Part shown: positions 24,327-32,767 of the stretch, piece by piece | Layout of the letters: every line of letters starts with the position of its first letter | How positions within the stretch are numbered: position 1 is the stretch's first letter | NCBI GenBank assembly: GCA_002730525.1 | Contig: PCAK01000024.1 | Location: forward strand, 1 to 60,094 | DNA: 60,094 nt | Source of the DNA: Acidobacteriota bacterium | GTDB lineage: Bacteria; Acidobacteriota; Vicinamibacteria; Vicinamibacterales; UBA823 | Direction: 5' to 3' | Program-made: the position numbers and the translations under genes | The notes under the pieces: model-generated | Told to the model about the DNA's origin: nothing | Seen by the model: only the letters and a program-made list of their open reading frames with translations | Databases searched by the model: none

Positions 24327-25526
24327 ATGCCCCGACTCGAGGACTTCGAGACCCCGCTCGCCTTCAAGGTTGCCGACGACGCACCCAGGGCGTCGGTCGA
24401 TGCCGCCGACCCGCACCGGACATTCCAGGTCGAGGTGCGTTCGCTGGAAGGGATGCAGAAGGAGGCGGTCGTCCGCCAGCTCGCGCCCGTCGGCCCGACC
24501 TGGCGGATGGCGTGCGACGAGGGGCCCTACCTGAACGGCACCGACCTCGCGCCGTTTCCGCTGGCGTTCTTCGCCGCCGGCCTGCACTTCTGCTACTTGG
24601 AGCAGCTGGTGCGGCTCTGCCGGACCGAGGGGATCGCGCTGAAGGGGCTCTCGTCGGGCCAGGACACGCGTTACACGATGCGTGGCTCGGCGCTGCGCGG
24701 CGACATGACCGGCGGAGGCGTCCCGGTCGATCTCGACGTCGCGTTCGAGACTGACGCCGACCTCTCCGCAGACGCCGCCAGCCGGCTGGTCGCCCGGGCC
24801 CTGGCGCTCTCGCCCGGTCACGCCGTCATGCGCGACCTGTTCGAGAACACCTTCGCACTGCAGCTGAACGGCGGCGCGGTGGCCGTCGGCGATCAGGCCG
24901 CCTCCCCGAACGCGCTGTACCCCGATCCGCTGCCAGGATTCGACGCCGTGCGAGCCACCGGCGCCGATCAGTATCGCGCCGATCTCGTCACGAAGACCGA
25001 TACGGTCGAGGTGAAGCACGGCGTCACCGGCGGCGCCGGGTCGAGCCTGACCGCCGAGCAGAAGCGGACGCTGCATGTCCGCTCGGACGCCACGCTCGGC
25101 GACGACGGCCTGCTCGTCAGCGACATCCGGCTGTTCCAGCCGCTCGGCAGTAGCTTCAGGTTCCTGGCCGACGCGGCCGGCGGCGACACGGCGCCGCCGC
25201 CGCTGGCCTATCTCTCCGCGGGCCTCGGGTTCTGCTACATGACGCAGCTCGGCCGCTACGCGCACATCACCAAGCAGAAGGTTCGCTCGACACGGATCGT
25301 CCAGGTCAACGGCTACACGCAACCCGGCACCGACGGCGAAACTGCTGGCGCGGCCGCCGTGGATACGCACGTCTACTTCGACGCGGACGAATCGGACGAC
25401 GTCGCCCGCAAGTCGGTGCAGATGGGCGAGCAGACCTGCTTCCTCCACGCGTCGATGAGCGCGGCCCATCCGACCGTCGTCACGGCATCGCTCAACGGCC
25501 AGAAGATCGCCGTGCCGAGCGCCTGA
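24327..25526 (+). CDS. Tandem OsmC-domain protein
   Basis: A 399-residue protein from ATG 24327 made of two OsmC/Ohr-like domains in one chain. Domain 1 (about 30-190) contains PFPLAFFAAGLHFCYLEQL with Cys89. Domain 2 (about 230-399) contains PLAYLSAGLGFCYMTQLGRY with Cys303. In OsmC/Ohr proteins this helix carries a peroxidatic Cys, and a second Cys (CPEAxCP) completes peroxide reduction; the second motif is not obvious, so classic peroxidase activity is uncertain. The gene diverges from boxC and is followed after 15 bases by an aryl/acyl-CoA ligase. It may protect the O2-using box enzymes, or act on an aromatic thioester; both are inference. Confidence 0.85.
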   Translation: MPRLEDFETPLAFKVADDAPRASVDAADPHRTFQVEVRSLEGMQKEAVVRQLAPVGPTWRMACDEGPYLNGTDLAPFPLAFFAAGLHFCYLEQLVRLCRTEGIALKGLSSGQDTRYTMRGSALRGDMTGGGVPVDLDVAFETDADLSADAASRLVARALALSPGHAVMRDLFENTFALQLNGGAVAVGDQAASPNALYPDPLPGFDAVRATGADQYRADLVTKTDTVEVKHGVTGGAGSSLTAEQKRTLHVRSDATLGDDGLLVSDIRLFQPLGSSFRFLADAAGGDTAPPPLAYLSAGLGFCYMTQLGRYAHITKQKVRSTRIVQVNGYTQPGTDGETAGAAAVDTHVYFDADESDDVARKSVQMGEQTCFLHASMSAAHPTVVTASLNGQKIAVPSA

Positions 25527-25541
25527 GACACGAACGTCACC

Positions 25542-26798
25542 GTGCACAAGGAAGATCTCGAAACCGCCACGCCCGACGCGACGCGCGCGCGCCAGCTCGA
25601 CCGCTTCAACGCGCTCCTTGACGAGATCCTGCCGGCCAACCGCTTCTATGCGCGGAAGCTCGCGGGGATCGAGCCGCCGATCGATTGGGAGACCTTCGCC
25701 GCGCTGCCGTTCACAACGAAGGCCGAGCTCGTCGAGGACCAGGCCGCGGCCCCGCCGCTCGGCACGATCGCCACCTACCCTCGCGAGCGGTACCTGACGT
25801 ATCACCAGACCTCCGGCACGACGGGCCATCCGCTGATGGTCCTCGACACGCGCGAAAGCTGGGACTGGTGGATCGAGTGCTGGCAGTACATCTACCGCGC
25901 GGCCGGCGTCACCGACGCCGATCGGCTGTTCCTGGCATTCTCGTTCGGGCCGTTCATCGGCTTCTGGGCGGCGCACGCCGCCGGCCTCGAGCTCGGCGCC
26001 ATGGGGATCCCGGGCGGCGGGCTGGATTCGAAGGCGCGTCTGCGGATGCTGGCCAGCGCGGAAGCGACGGTGCTGTTGAGCACACCGACCTACGCCCTAC
26101 GCCTCGCCGAGGTCGCACGGCAGGCAGGGATCGATCTTTCTGCGACCGGTGTCCATGCGACGATCCACGCGGGCGAGCCGGGCGCCGGGATCCCGGCCGT
26201 GCGGAATCGGATCGAGGAGGCCTGGGGCGCCCGCTGCTTCGACCACTCAGGCGCCACCGAGGTCGGCGCCTACGGCTACACCTGCGCCGAGCAGACCGGC
26301 CTGCACCTGATCGAATCGGAATTCATCGGCGAAGTGCTCGACCCGGCAACAGGCCAAGCGGTGCCCGAGGGTGACGTCGGCGAGTTGGTCCTGACCAACC
26401 TCGGCCGCGCCGGCTGGCCGGTCATTCGGTATCGGACCGGCGATCTCGTAAAGGCCGGCGGCCACGATTGCGCCTGCGGCCGGACGTTCCAGATGCTGCC
26501 GGGCGGCCTCATCGGCCGCGCCGACGACCTGATGGTCGTGCGCGGGATCAATATCTATCCGTCGTCGATCGAGGCGATCGTTCGCGACTTCGACGTCGAC
26601 GAGTTCCGGATCGTCAGGACCCGTCAGCAGGAAATGGAAGAGCTGGTCGTCGAGGTAGAGGCCGTCGCCGACGTCGCCGAGGCGCTGGCCGACGCCTTCT
26701 CCGAGCGGCTGGCCGTCAGGATTCCGACAAAGGTCGTCCCGGCCGACTCGCTTCCCCGCTTCGAGCTGAAGGCCCGGCGTGTGGTGGACGAACGCTAG
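25542..26798 (+). CDS. PaaK-like AMP-forming acyl-CoA ligase
   Basis: A 418-residue enzyme from GTG 25542, 15 bases after the OsmC gene. The AMP-binding P-loop is YHQTSGTTGHPLMV. Adenylation landmarks follow: HAGEPGAGIPAVR, DHSGATEVGAYGYTC and VIRYRTGDLVKAG; the hinge region has LMVVRGINIYPSSIEAIVR. The sequence is closest to phenylacetate-CoA ligases (PaaK) and lacks their Cys-rich variants apart from CACGRT. Beside boxB/boxC it is a good candidate for the benzoate (or substituted benzoate) activating step that makes benzoyl-CoA; substrate choice is inferred only from context. Confidence 0.88.
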   Translation: MHKEDLETATPDATRARQLDRFNALLDEILPANRFYARKLAGIEPPIDWETFAALPFTTKAELVEDQAAAPPLGTIATYPRERYLTYHQTSGTTGHPLMVLDTRESWDWWIECWQYIYRAAGVTDADRLFLAFSFGPFIGFWAAHAAGLELGAMGIPGGGLDSKARLRMLASAEATVLLSTPTYALRLAEVARQAGIDLSATGVHATIHAGEPGAGIPAVRNRIEEAWGARCFDHSGATEVGAYGYTCAEQTGLHLIESEFIGEVLDPATGQAVPEGDVGELVLTNLGRAGWPVIRYRTGDLVKAGGHDCACGRTFQMLPGGLIGRADDLMVVRGINIYPSSIEAIVRDFDVDEFRIVRTRQQEMEELVVEVEAVADVAEALADAFSERLAVRIPTKVVPADSLPRFELKARRVVDER

Positions 26799-26840
26799 GC
26801 GCGCTCCGGCGAAGCCGTCCGGACCAATGAGAAGCGGTGG

Positions 26841-26939
26841 CGCACCCCTTCAGGGGTGCGGTCGGACGATCCGAAGGATCGTCCTGCAAAGCCGCGGCAT
26901 CCGCCGCGCCGTTCGCAGGCCTAAAGGCCCGCGCCACCT
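26841..26939. repeat. Cluster of four palindromes between convergent genes
   Basis: In 100 bases there are cgcaccccttcaggggtgcg (26841-26860), ggacgatccgaaggatcgtcc (about 26864-26884), a GC-rich gcggcatccgc palindrome (about 26893-26903) and gcaggcctaaaggcccgc (26915-26932) followed by gccacc. This is the richest example in the window of the dispersed REP-like family. It separates the ligase and the UPF0173 gene, which converge. Confidence 0.7.
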
Positions 26940-26964
26940 CGACGTCGGCGATCCGGGGGAACCT

Positions 26965-27672
26965 TCACGTCGCGGTTTCGCCTGGCTTCAGCTCCAGCAA
27001 CCCGACGCCGCTAGGCAAGAGCGGCCGGAGCGCTTCGGGCGTTCCAGTCAAGACAGGGAAGGTCCCGTAATGCATCGGCACGACCTGGCGGACGCCGAGC
27101 AGCTCGGCGGCCAGCGCCGCGCCCTTCGGCCCCATCGTGTAATGGTCACCGATCGGCAGGAACGCGATCTCCGGCGCGTGCAGCTGCTTGATCAAAGCCA
27201 TGTCGCCGAAAACGTCGGTATCGCCGGCGAAGTAGATCGCCCGGTCGTCCTCGAGCTTGACGACATAGCCCGCGGGTTCCCCGAGATAGACGACCTGGCC
27301 GTCGACCTCGACGCTACTGCTGTGCTGGGCCGATACCATCGTGACGTCGAGGCCCGCGACGGTGACGGTCCCACCCTTGTTGATGCCGTGCACCGGCTTC
27401 AGCCCCTGCTTCTCGAACCACTTCGCCAGTTCTACGATGGCGACGACCGGCGCGCCGGTCGCGCGAGCCACCGAGACCACCTCGCTGGCATGGTCGGCGT
27501 GGCCGTGTGTGACGAGGATGAGATCGGCGCGGTCGATCTTCTTGTGCTCCGGTGGGCACTTCGGGTTCGCCTCGAGCCACGGATCGAAGACGACCCGCCT
27601 ACCGCCGGGCGTGGTGATGACGAACGTGCCGTGGCCGAGCCACTGGATGGCGAGTTTGGCCTGGGGAGTCAT
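26965..27672 (-). CDS. UPF0173 metal-dependent hydrolase (metallo-beta-lactamase fold)
   Basis: A 235-residue cytoplasmic hydrolase. Metal-binding HxHxDH is THGHADHASE; further ligands are AQHSSSVE and YFAGDTDVFGD (bridging Asp) and MHYGTFPVL. The start MTPQAKLAIQWLGHGTFVI and DPWLEANPKCP are standard for UPF0173 (YtkL-like) proteins, whose substrates are not established. It lies 7 bases behind a small lipoprotein gene. Convergent with the PaaK-like gene. Confidence 0.92.
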   Translation of the reverse strand: MTPQAKLAIQWLGHGTFVITTPGGRRVVFDPWLEANPKCPPEHKKIDRADLILVTHGHADHASEVVSVARATGAPVVAIVELAKWFEKQGLKPVHGINKGGTVTVAGLDVTMVSAQHSSSVEVDGQVVYLGEPAGYVVKLEDDRAIYFAGDTDVFGDMALIKQLHAPEIAFLPIGDHYTMGPKGAALAAELLGVRQVVPMHYGTFPVLTGTPEALRPLLPSGVGLLELKPGETAT

Positions 27673-27679
27673 CGGGGCC

Positions 27680-28000
27680 TCATTCGAGTGCCAGCATCGA
27701 GTAGCCGTCCTCGGCGGTCCAGCTGACCTTGACCGTCGGACGACCGGTCTCCGGCCAGCGGACGTAGACAGTCACCTCCGGGTAGCGGTCCATGACCGGC
27801 TCGACCAGGGTCCGCGCGACCGCCTCGGGATCGACCTCGGCCGTCGCGTCGATCTCGATGACGAGCACGTCATCGGCGGTCGCCATCCGGGCGATCTGGT
27901 AGTCGTCGTTGACGAGCGCCGGGCCCGCGGCGGCGCCGGGGTCAGGCGAGCCGCATGCCGCGGTCAACACGGTCGCTGCGAGGATCGCGTCGAACCGCAT
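27680..28000 (-). CDS. Small lipoprotein of unknown function
   Basis: A 106-residue protein from ATG 28000. MRFDAILAATVLTAAC-GS is a lipoprotein signal peptide with lipobox LTAAC, so the mature protein is acylated at Cys18. The mature part (about 88 residues) reads like a small alpha/beta sandwich (VLVIEIDATAEVDPEAVARTLVEPVMDRYPEVTVYVRW). It sits between a 20-codon frame and the UPF0173 hydrolase, all closely spaced on the minus strand. I do not recognise a named family. Confidence 0.75.
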   Translation of the reverse strand: MRFDAILAATVLTAACGSPDPGAAAGPALVNDDYQIARMATADDVLVIEIDATAEVDPEAVARTLVEPVMDRYPEVTVYVRWPETGRPTVKVSWTAEDGYSMLALE

Positions 28001-28002
28001 CG

Positions 28003-28065
28003 TCAATCCCACTCGAACTTGCGCCCGGTCGAGTAGTGCAGGTAGGCGCTGCAGAAGTACCGCAT
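28003..28065 (-). CDS. Candidate 20-residue peptide gene
   Basis: ATG 28065 to TGA 28005-28003 encodes MRYFCSAYLHYSTGRKFEWD. Eighteen of the 19 codons after the start end in G or C, as in real genes of this genome, and the frame is closed by a stop 15 codons upstream. It ends 2 bases before the lipoprotein start, fitting a leader or an operon member. It is too short to identify; it may be the tail of a decayed gene. Confidence 0.35.
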   Translation of the reverse strand: MRYFCSAYLHYSTGRKFEWD

Positions 28066-28152
28066 CTCTAAGCTTGTTGCCGGACCGACGCCGGCTGATA
28101 CATCCTAACAGTCCGGGGCAAGCGGCCCCGCCACCGACTTGGAAGCGACCCG

Positions 28153-28482
28153 ATGCCGATCGACGAGCGACCCTACGGCGATGTCACCGTCCTGGCGCCT
28201 GCAGGGCCGCTGGTCGTGGAGCGCTTCGGTGAGCTGAAGCAGGCGGTGCAACGGCTGGTCGACGCGGGCGACCGCCGGGTCGTCATCACGCTCGAGCGGG
28301 TGCCCTACGCCGACAGCATCGGTGTCTCGGAACTGATCCGCGCCCACATGATCGTCCCCGCGCACGGCGGCCACCTGACGCTGGCCCGGGTGCCGGACCG
28401 CGTCCTCGAACTCCTGCGGATCACCGGACTCCTGGCAATCTTCGAGATCGTCGAGTCCGAGCGCGACGCGCTCGACCGCTAG
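28153..28482 (+). CDS. STAS-domain anti-sigma factor antagonist-like protein
   Basis: A 109-residue single-domain protein. The STAS fold is clear: VTVLAPAGPLVVERFGELKQAVQRLVDAGDRRVVITLERVPYADSIGVSELIRAHMIV. The Ser in ADSIGVSEL aligns with the phosphorylatable serine of SpoIIAA/RsbV (DSSGL), so partner switching with a serine kinase is possible. It has no adjacent kinase or phosphatase and so may work with partners elsewhere. It converges on the exonuclease gene with 19 bases between. Confidence 0.88.
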   Translation: MPIDERPYGDVTVLAPAGPLVVERFGELKQAVQRLVDAGDRRVVITLERVPYADSIGVSELIRAHMIVPAHGGHLTLARVPDRVLELLRITGLLAIFEIVESERDALDR

Positions 28483-28501
28483 CCCCTCGTCAGCACTACG
28501 C

Positions 28502-29383
28502 TCAGGCGCGGCGCTGTTTCGCCAGCCGGTCGACGCGGCGATAGATGCCGCTCGCATTCATCTTGGCGCAGCGGTCGAAGAAGTCGCTGCGCGGACCTGC
28601 CCACAGCAGATCGTCGACCGCATCGAACACCGGCGCGTCGACGCGCAGGGTGGCCAGTTCCCGAAACTTCACCGCCTCCGCGCGGTGGTCGACGAGGGTC
28701 TTGGCCAGCTTGGCCGCGCCGCGCACCTTGACGTCCCAGCCCTCGGTGGCCTCGGGAATCGCCTCGAGATGCTCGTAGCGACCGATGACGAGACCCGCCG
28801 ACTTGGCACCCCACCCGCGAAGCCCCGGGAACCCATCGGCCGAGTCGCCCATCAGCGCGAGGTAGTCGGGAATCGACTCGGGCGCCACGCCGAACTTTTC
28901 TTTGACCTTTGTCGCGTTGCGCACGACGCCCGCCCGGCGGTCGAACTGGACGACCCGATCGCCGACGACACATTGCGCGAGGTCCTTGTCGGGCGTGCAA
29001 ATGAAGACCTGCTCCACCCGCTCGTCCGCCACGGCGCGCATCGTCGCCGAGGCCAGACCGTCGTCAGCCTCGAACTCGCGCATCGGCCAGACCGCGACGC
29101 CCATGGCGGTCAGCGCGTCCTCCAGCGGGTGGAACTGCGCGTGCAGTATCGGATCGATCCCCTCGCCGGTCTTGTAGCCGGGCCAGAGTTCGTTTCGGAA
29201 CGACTCGATGACGTGGTCGGTCGCCACCCCGAGATGGGTCACGTCATTCTCGAGCATCGTGACGATCGACCCGAGCACGCCCCGCACGGCGCCGATCTCG
29301 ATGCCGTCGGCGTCCTTCGCTGCCGGCACGGCGTAGAAGTGCCGGAACAGCTCGTAGGTCCCGTCGATGAGAAAGACGTTCAC
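28502..29383 (-). CDS. 5'-3' exonuclease (FEN/PIN family, PolA N-domain-like)
   Basis: A 293-residue nuclease starting at GTG 29383 (VNVFLIDGTYELFRHFYAVP). Metal-binding acids appear in the usual order: FLIDGTYELFR, VATDHVIESFRNELWPGYKTGEG, EFEADDGLASATMRA, ICTPDKDLAQCV and YLALMGDSADGFPGLRGWGAKSA (helix-hairpin-helix). It equals the stand-alone 5' nuclease domain of DNA polymerase I and should remove flaps or RNA primers. The C-terminus (SDFFDRCAKMNASGIYRRVDRLAKQ) is an added helical segment. A palindromic repeat block lies upstream. Confidence 0.9.
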   Translation of the reverse strand: MNVFLIDGTYELFRHFYAVPAAKDADGIEIGAVRGVLGSIVTMLENDVTHLGVATDHVIESFRNELWPGYKTGEGIDPILHAQFHPLEDALTAMGVAVWPMREFEADDGLASATMRAVADERVEQVFICTPDKDLAQCVVGDRVVQFDRRAGVVRNATKVKEKFGVAPESIPDYLALMGDSADGFPGLRGWGAKSAGLVIGRYEHLEAIPEATEGWDVKVRGAAKLAKTLVDHRAEAVKFRELATLRVDAPVFDAVDDLLWAGPRSDFFDRCAKMNASGIYRRVDRLAKQRRA

Positions 29384-29458
29384 AGGAGACACCTTACAAC
29401 CTCTAGCCCCATTGCGTGGGCCGGCACAAGGACGAGGACTTCGCCTGCCCACCGATGT

Positions 29459-29508
29459 GGCAATCCTTCGGATTGCCCCGTTCGCGGGCCTCAAGGCCCG
29501 CGCCACCA
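29459..29508. repeat. Two dispersed palindromes in a divergent gap
   Basis: ggcaatccttcggattgcc (29459-29477) and cgcgggcctcaaggcccgcg (29483-29502) followed by ccacc. Translated, the second unit reads FAGLKARAT, a sequence that recurs in non-coding DNA of acidobacteria. They lie between the divergent exonuclease and lipA genes. Confidence 0.7.
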
Positions 29509-29560
29509 GAGATCCGAGGCCCGGACCGGGCGCGGTGATCCCGGCTAACATAGGGCGGTC

Positions 29561-30484
29561 ATGACGACGCCCGTGCCTCTGCTTCGCGGCCGCCCGGTGC
29601 GCGGCGCGCCGCCGCCGCACGAGCCCAAACCGGCCTGGCTGAAGGTCCGCGCCCCCGGATCGCCCGGCTACCGCCGCCTCAAGCAACTCGTCGGTTCGCT
29701 CGGCCTCCACACGGTGTGCGAGGAGGCGAACTGCCCCAACATCGGCGAGTGCTGGGATCACGGCACCGCGACCTTCATGATCCTCGGCGATGTCTGCACC
29801 CGGTCGTGCGGCTACTGCAACGTCATCCACGGCACGCCGCTGCCCCCTGACGCCGACGCGCCCGATCGCGTGGCCCGGGCGGTCGCAGCGCTCGAACTCG
29901 CCCACGTCGTCGTCACCTCGGTCGACCGCGACGATCTCTCCGACGGCGGAGCCGCGGTATTCGCGGCAACCGTCCGCGCCATCCGGGCGCGGCGCACGGC
30001 GTGCCGGATCGAACTCCTGATCCCCGACTTTCATGGGGCGCCCGACGCGCTGGACACCGTGCTCGCCGCCGGGCCCGACGTGATCAATCACAATCTCGAG
30101 ACCGTCCGGCGCCTCTACCGGACAGCCCGGCCGGCCGGCCGATACGACCGGGCCCTCGCGCTGCTCGCGCGGGCAGCCCGGACCGCGCCGGCGATCCCTA
30201 CGAAGTCCGGCGTGATGGTCGGTCTGGGCGAGACCGTCGACGAGGTGCGCGAGGCCATTGCCGACCTGCGACGCCACGACTGCCGGATGCTGACCATCGG
30301 ACAGTACCTGCGACCGTCGCCCGCCCACCTGCCGTTGGTGCGGTACTACGCGCCGCGTGAGTTCGCCGATCTCGAACGCTACGCGCGCGACCTGGGCTAT
30401 CTGCATGTCGAATCGGGGCCACTCGTCAGAAGCTCCTATCATGCCCACGAACAGGCCGACGCGATCGCGCGCGGGGGGCGCTGA
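29561..30484 (+). CDS. lipA: Lipoyl synthase
   Basis: A 307-residue radical SAM enzyme that inserts two sulfurs into octanoyl groups on the lipoyl domains of pyruvate and 2-oxoglutarate dehydrogenases. The auxiliary cluster ligands are C53, C58 and C64 (TVCEEANCPNIGECW); the radical SAM ligands are C79, C83 and C86 (CTRSCGYC); the C-terminal SSYHA supplies the serine ligand of the auxiliary cluster. Length and motifs are complete. The 3' end overlaps the uracil-DNA glycosylase gene by 44 bases. No lipB is next to it. Confidence 0.95.
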   Translation: MTTPVPLLRGRPVRGAPPPHEPKPAWLKVRAPGSPGYRRLKQLVGSLGLHTVCEEANCPNIGECWDHGTATFMILGDVCTRSCGYCNVIHGTPLPPDADAPDRVARAVAALELAHVVVTSVDRDDLSDGGAAVFAATVRAIRARRTACRIELLIPDFHGAPDALDTVLAAGPDVINHNLETVRRLYRTARPAGRYDRALALLARAARTAPAIPTKSGVMVGLGETVDEVREAIADLRRHDCRMLTIGQYLRPSPAHLPLVRYYAPREFADLERYARDLGYLHVESGPLVRSSYHAHEQADAIARGGR

Positions 30485-31169
30485 CCCGAAGCCGACGCTC
30501 TCGGCGATCCGCCAGACGATCGTGCATTGCGATCGCTGCCCGCGCCTGCGCGCGTACTGCGCCCGCGTGGCGCGTGAGAAGAAGGTCGCGCACCGCGACG
30601 ACGTGTACTGGGGCAAGCCGGTGCCCGGCTTCGGCGACCGGCGAGCGCGCGTGCTGGTCGTCGGGCTCGCGCCGGCGGCGCACGGCGCGAACCGCACCGG
30701 CCGCGTCTTCACGGGCGACGGCTCGGGCGACTTCCTGATGCGGGCGATGCATCGGAACGGGTTCGCCAGTATCCCGACGGCGCGTCATGCCAAGGACGGC
30801 CTGAAGCTCCGCGACGCCTACATCACCGCCGCCGTGCGCTGCGCGCCGCCAGGCAACAAACCGACCCGGGCCGAGATCGCCAACTGTCAGCCCCACCTCG
30901 AAGCTGAACTCGGCGCGCTGACCCAGGTCGAGGTCGTGGTGGCGCTCGGCCGGATCGCGTACGACACCTACTGGCGGATCATGCGCGCGCGCGGGCTCCG
31001 CCCCTCACCGCGGCCCGCCTTCGAGCACGGCCTGGTGTTCACGCCCGAGGACGGCCCGGCGCTCATCGCGTCGTATCACCCGAGTCGCCAGAATACGAAC
31101 ACGGGCAAGCTGACGCAGCCGATGCTCGCGCGGATCTTCAGAACCGCCGGCCAGCTGATCGGTTCATGA
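30441..31169 (+). CDS. Uracil-DNA glycosylase, family 5 (UDGb)
   Basis: A 242-residue enzyme from ATG 30441, inside the end of lipA. Four Cys for an Fe-S cluster are seen (VHCDRCPRLRAYC and a later Cys in AVRCAPPGNKPT). Motif I is VVGLAPAAHGANRTGRVFTGDGSGDFL, typical of family 5 with its polar replacements, and motif III is SYHPSRQNTNTGKL. It removes uracil, and for this family also hypoxanthine and oxidised pyrimidines, from DNA; the family is common in thermophiles and high-GC bacteria. The end overlaps the ATG at 31166 (ATGA). Confidence 0.92.
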   Translation: MPTNRPTRSRAGGADPKPTLSAIRQTIVHCDRCPRLRAYCARVAREKKVAHRDDVYWGKPVPGFGDRRARVLVVGLAPAAHGANRTGRVFTGDGSGDFLMRAMHRNGFASIPTARHAKDGLKLRDAYITAAVRCAPPGNKPTRAEIANCQPHLEAELGALTQVEVVVALGRIAYDTYWRIMRARGLRPSPRPAFEHGLVFTPEDGPALIASYHPSRQNTNTGKLTQPMLARIFRTAGQLIGS

Positions 31170-31231
31170 CCCCGGACCGCGTGCGCGAGGCGCGTGCTGA
31201 GCCAGGTCGATTCTGGGGTTACAATCGGAGG

Positions 31232-32740
31232 ATGCGCCGACCGGAGACACTCGGCACCCTGCGCCAAGCCATCGAGGCCGGCGAGGTGCCACGCCGCCCC
31301 GTCAAGCAAGAGCTTCGCGACAACCTGCTGCAACGCCTGCGCGACGACGCGCCGCTGTTTCCTGGCATCGTCGGCTACGACGAAACCGTGATCCCGCAGC
31401 TCGTGAATGCCGTGCTGTCGAAGCACCACTTCATTCTGCTCGGCCTGCGCGGACAGGCCAAGAGCCGGATCCTGCGCGCGCTCGTCACGTTGCTCGACGA
31501 CGCCGTCCCGGTCGTCCGCGGGTGCGAGATTCATGACGATCCCCTGACGCCGCTCTGCAGCGCCTGTCGGCGCCAGATCGCCGAGGACGGCGACAGCGTG
31601 CCGATCGACTGGCTCGACCGCGAGACGCGCTTCGTCGAAAAGCTCGCGACGCCCGATGTCACGATCGCCGACATGGTGGGCGACATCGACCCGATCAAGG
31701 CGGCCCGCGCCGGGCTCGGACTCTCGGACGAGCTGACGATGCACTACGGACTCCTGCCCCGCGCGCATCGCGGCATCTTCGCCGTCAACGAACTGCCGGA
31801 CCTCGCGGGCAAAATTCAGGTTGGATTGTTCAACATCCTGCAGGAGGGCGACGTCCAGATCAAAGGCTACCCGATCCGTCTGCCGCTCGACGTGATGATG
31901 GTCTTCACCGCCAACCCGGAGGACTACACGGCGCGCGGGAAGATCATCACGCCGCTCAAGGATCGCATCGGCTCGGAGATCCGGACCCACTACCCGATGA
32001 CGCGTCATGAAGGCATGGCGATCACCGAGCAGGAAGCCTGGATTGGACGGCGCCCGGACGCGACGGCAACCGACGGGATCGAAGTCCCGACCTACGTCCG
32101 CGAGATTGTCGAGGAGGTGGCGTTCCTGGCGCGCCAGGACTCCAAGATCGACAAACGTTCGGGCGTCAGCCAGCGCCTCCCCATCACCTGCCTGGAAAAC
32201 GTCGTCTCGAACGCCGAACGTCGCGCCGCGCTCAACGGGGAATCGTCGATCGTCCCTCGGGTCACCGACATCTACGCCGCCCTGCCATCGATCACGGGCA
32301 AGTTCGAACTCGAGTACGAGGGTGAACTGCGTGGCGTCGATGCCGTGGCGCACGACCTCATCCGCGGCGCCGTGGCCAACGTCTTCGGCGGATACATCGA
32401 CGCCAGCGACGCACAACAGGTCGTGGAGTGGTTCGACCTCGGGGGGGCGCTGCAGATCACGGACACGTCGTCGGCCGCGGAATTCCTGACACAGACCGAC
32501 CAGGTGCAGGGCCTCGACACGCTGGCCGACGCCATTGGCGTCAAGTCGTCGGCCCCGCCGCCCGCGCGTGCCTCAGCGGTGGACTTCGTGCTGGAAGGAC
32601 TGTTCGCGCAGAAGAAGATCACGCGATCCGACGACTGGTGCTACGAGGCCGCCGAGCACCCCAAGACCCAGCTGCGGATGGAGCAGGAATTCTTCGAAGA
32701 AGAACTGCCCGGCCGAGGCAAGAAGAAGTACTACAACTGA
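31232..32740 (+). CDS. ChlI/MoxR-like AAA+ ATPase
   Basis: A 502-residue protein from ATG 31232 (GGAG just before); a start at 31166 overlapping the glycosylase stop would add 22 unconserved residues. Walker A is GLRGQAKSR (71-79), in a domain resembling magnesium-chelatase subunit I: FPGIVGYDETVIPQLVNAVLSK, FAVNELPDLAGKIQVGLFNILQEGDVQIKGYPIRLP and VFTANPEDYTARGKIITPLKDRIGSEI. A Cys-rich insert (CEIHDDPLTPLCSAC) may bind a metal. The protein forms a pair with the VWA protein 27 bases downstream, as BchI/D, MoxR/VWA and CoxD/CoxE do. In such pairs the ATPase drives metal insertion or remodels a client complex. The client is unknown. Confidence 0.88.
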   Translation: MRRPETLGTLRQAIEAGEVPRRPVKQELRDNLLQRLRDDAPLFPGIVGYDETVIPQLVNAVLSKHHFILLGLRGQAKSRILRALVTLLDDAVPVVRGCEIHDDPLTPLCSACRRQIAEDGDSVPIDWLDRETRFVEKLATPDVTIADMVGDIDPIKAARAGLGLSDELTMHYGLLPRAHRGIFAVNELPDLAGKIQVGLFNILQEGDVQIKGYPIRLPLDVMMVFTANPEDYTARGKIITPLKDRIGSEIRTHYPMTRHEGMAITEQEAWIGRRPDATATDGIEVPTYVREIVEEVAFLARQDSKIDKRSGVSQRLPITCLENVVSNAERRAALNGESSIVPRVTDIYAALPSITGKFELEYEGELRGVDAVAHDLIRGAVANVFGGYIDASDAQQVVEWFDLGGALQITDTSSAAEFLTQTDQVQGLDTLADAIGVKSSAPPPARASAVDFVLEGLFAQKKITRSDDWCYEAAEHPKTQLRMEQEFFEEELPGRGKKKYYN

Positions 32741-32767
32741 GTCCGCGCCCGACGGCGGCGACCAGTC

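Noticed and set aside
28502-30712. 736-codon minus frame covering the exonuclease and the region of lipA
   Set aside because: Only the part up to GTG 29383 has nuclease homology; the rest is the shadow of lipA and of a REP-like block.
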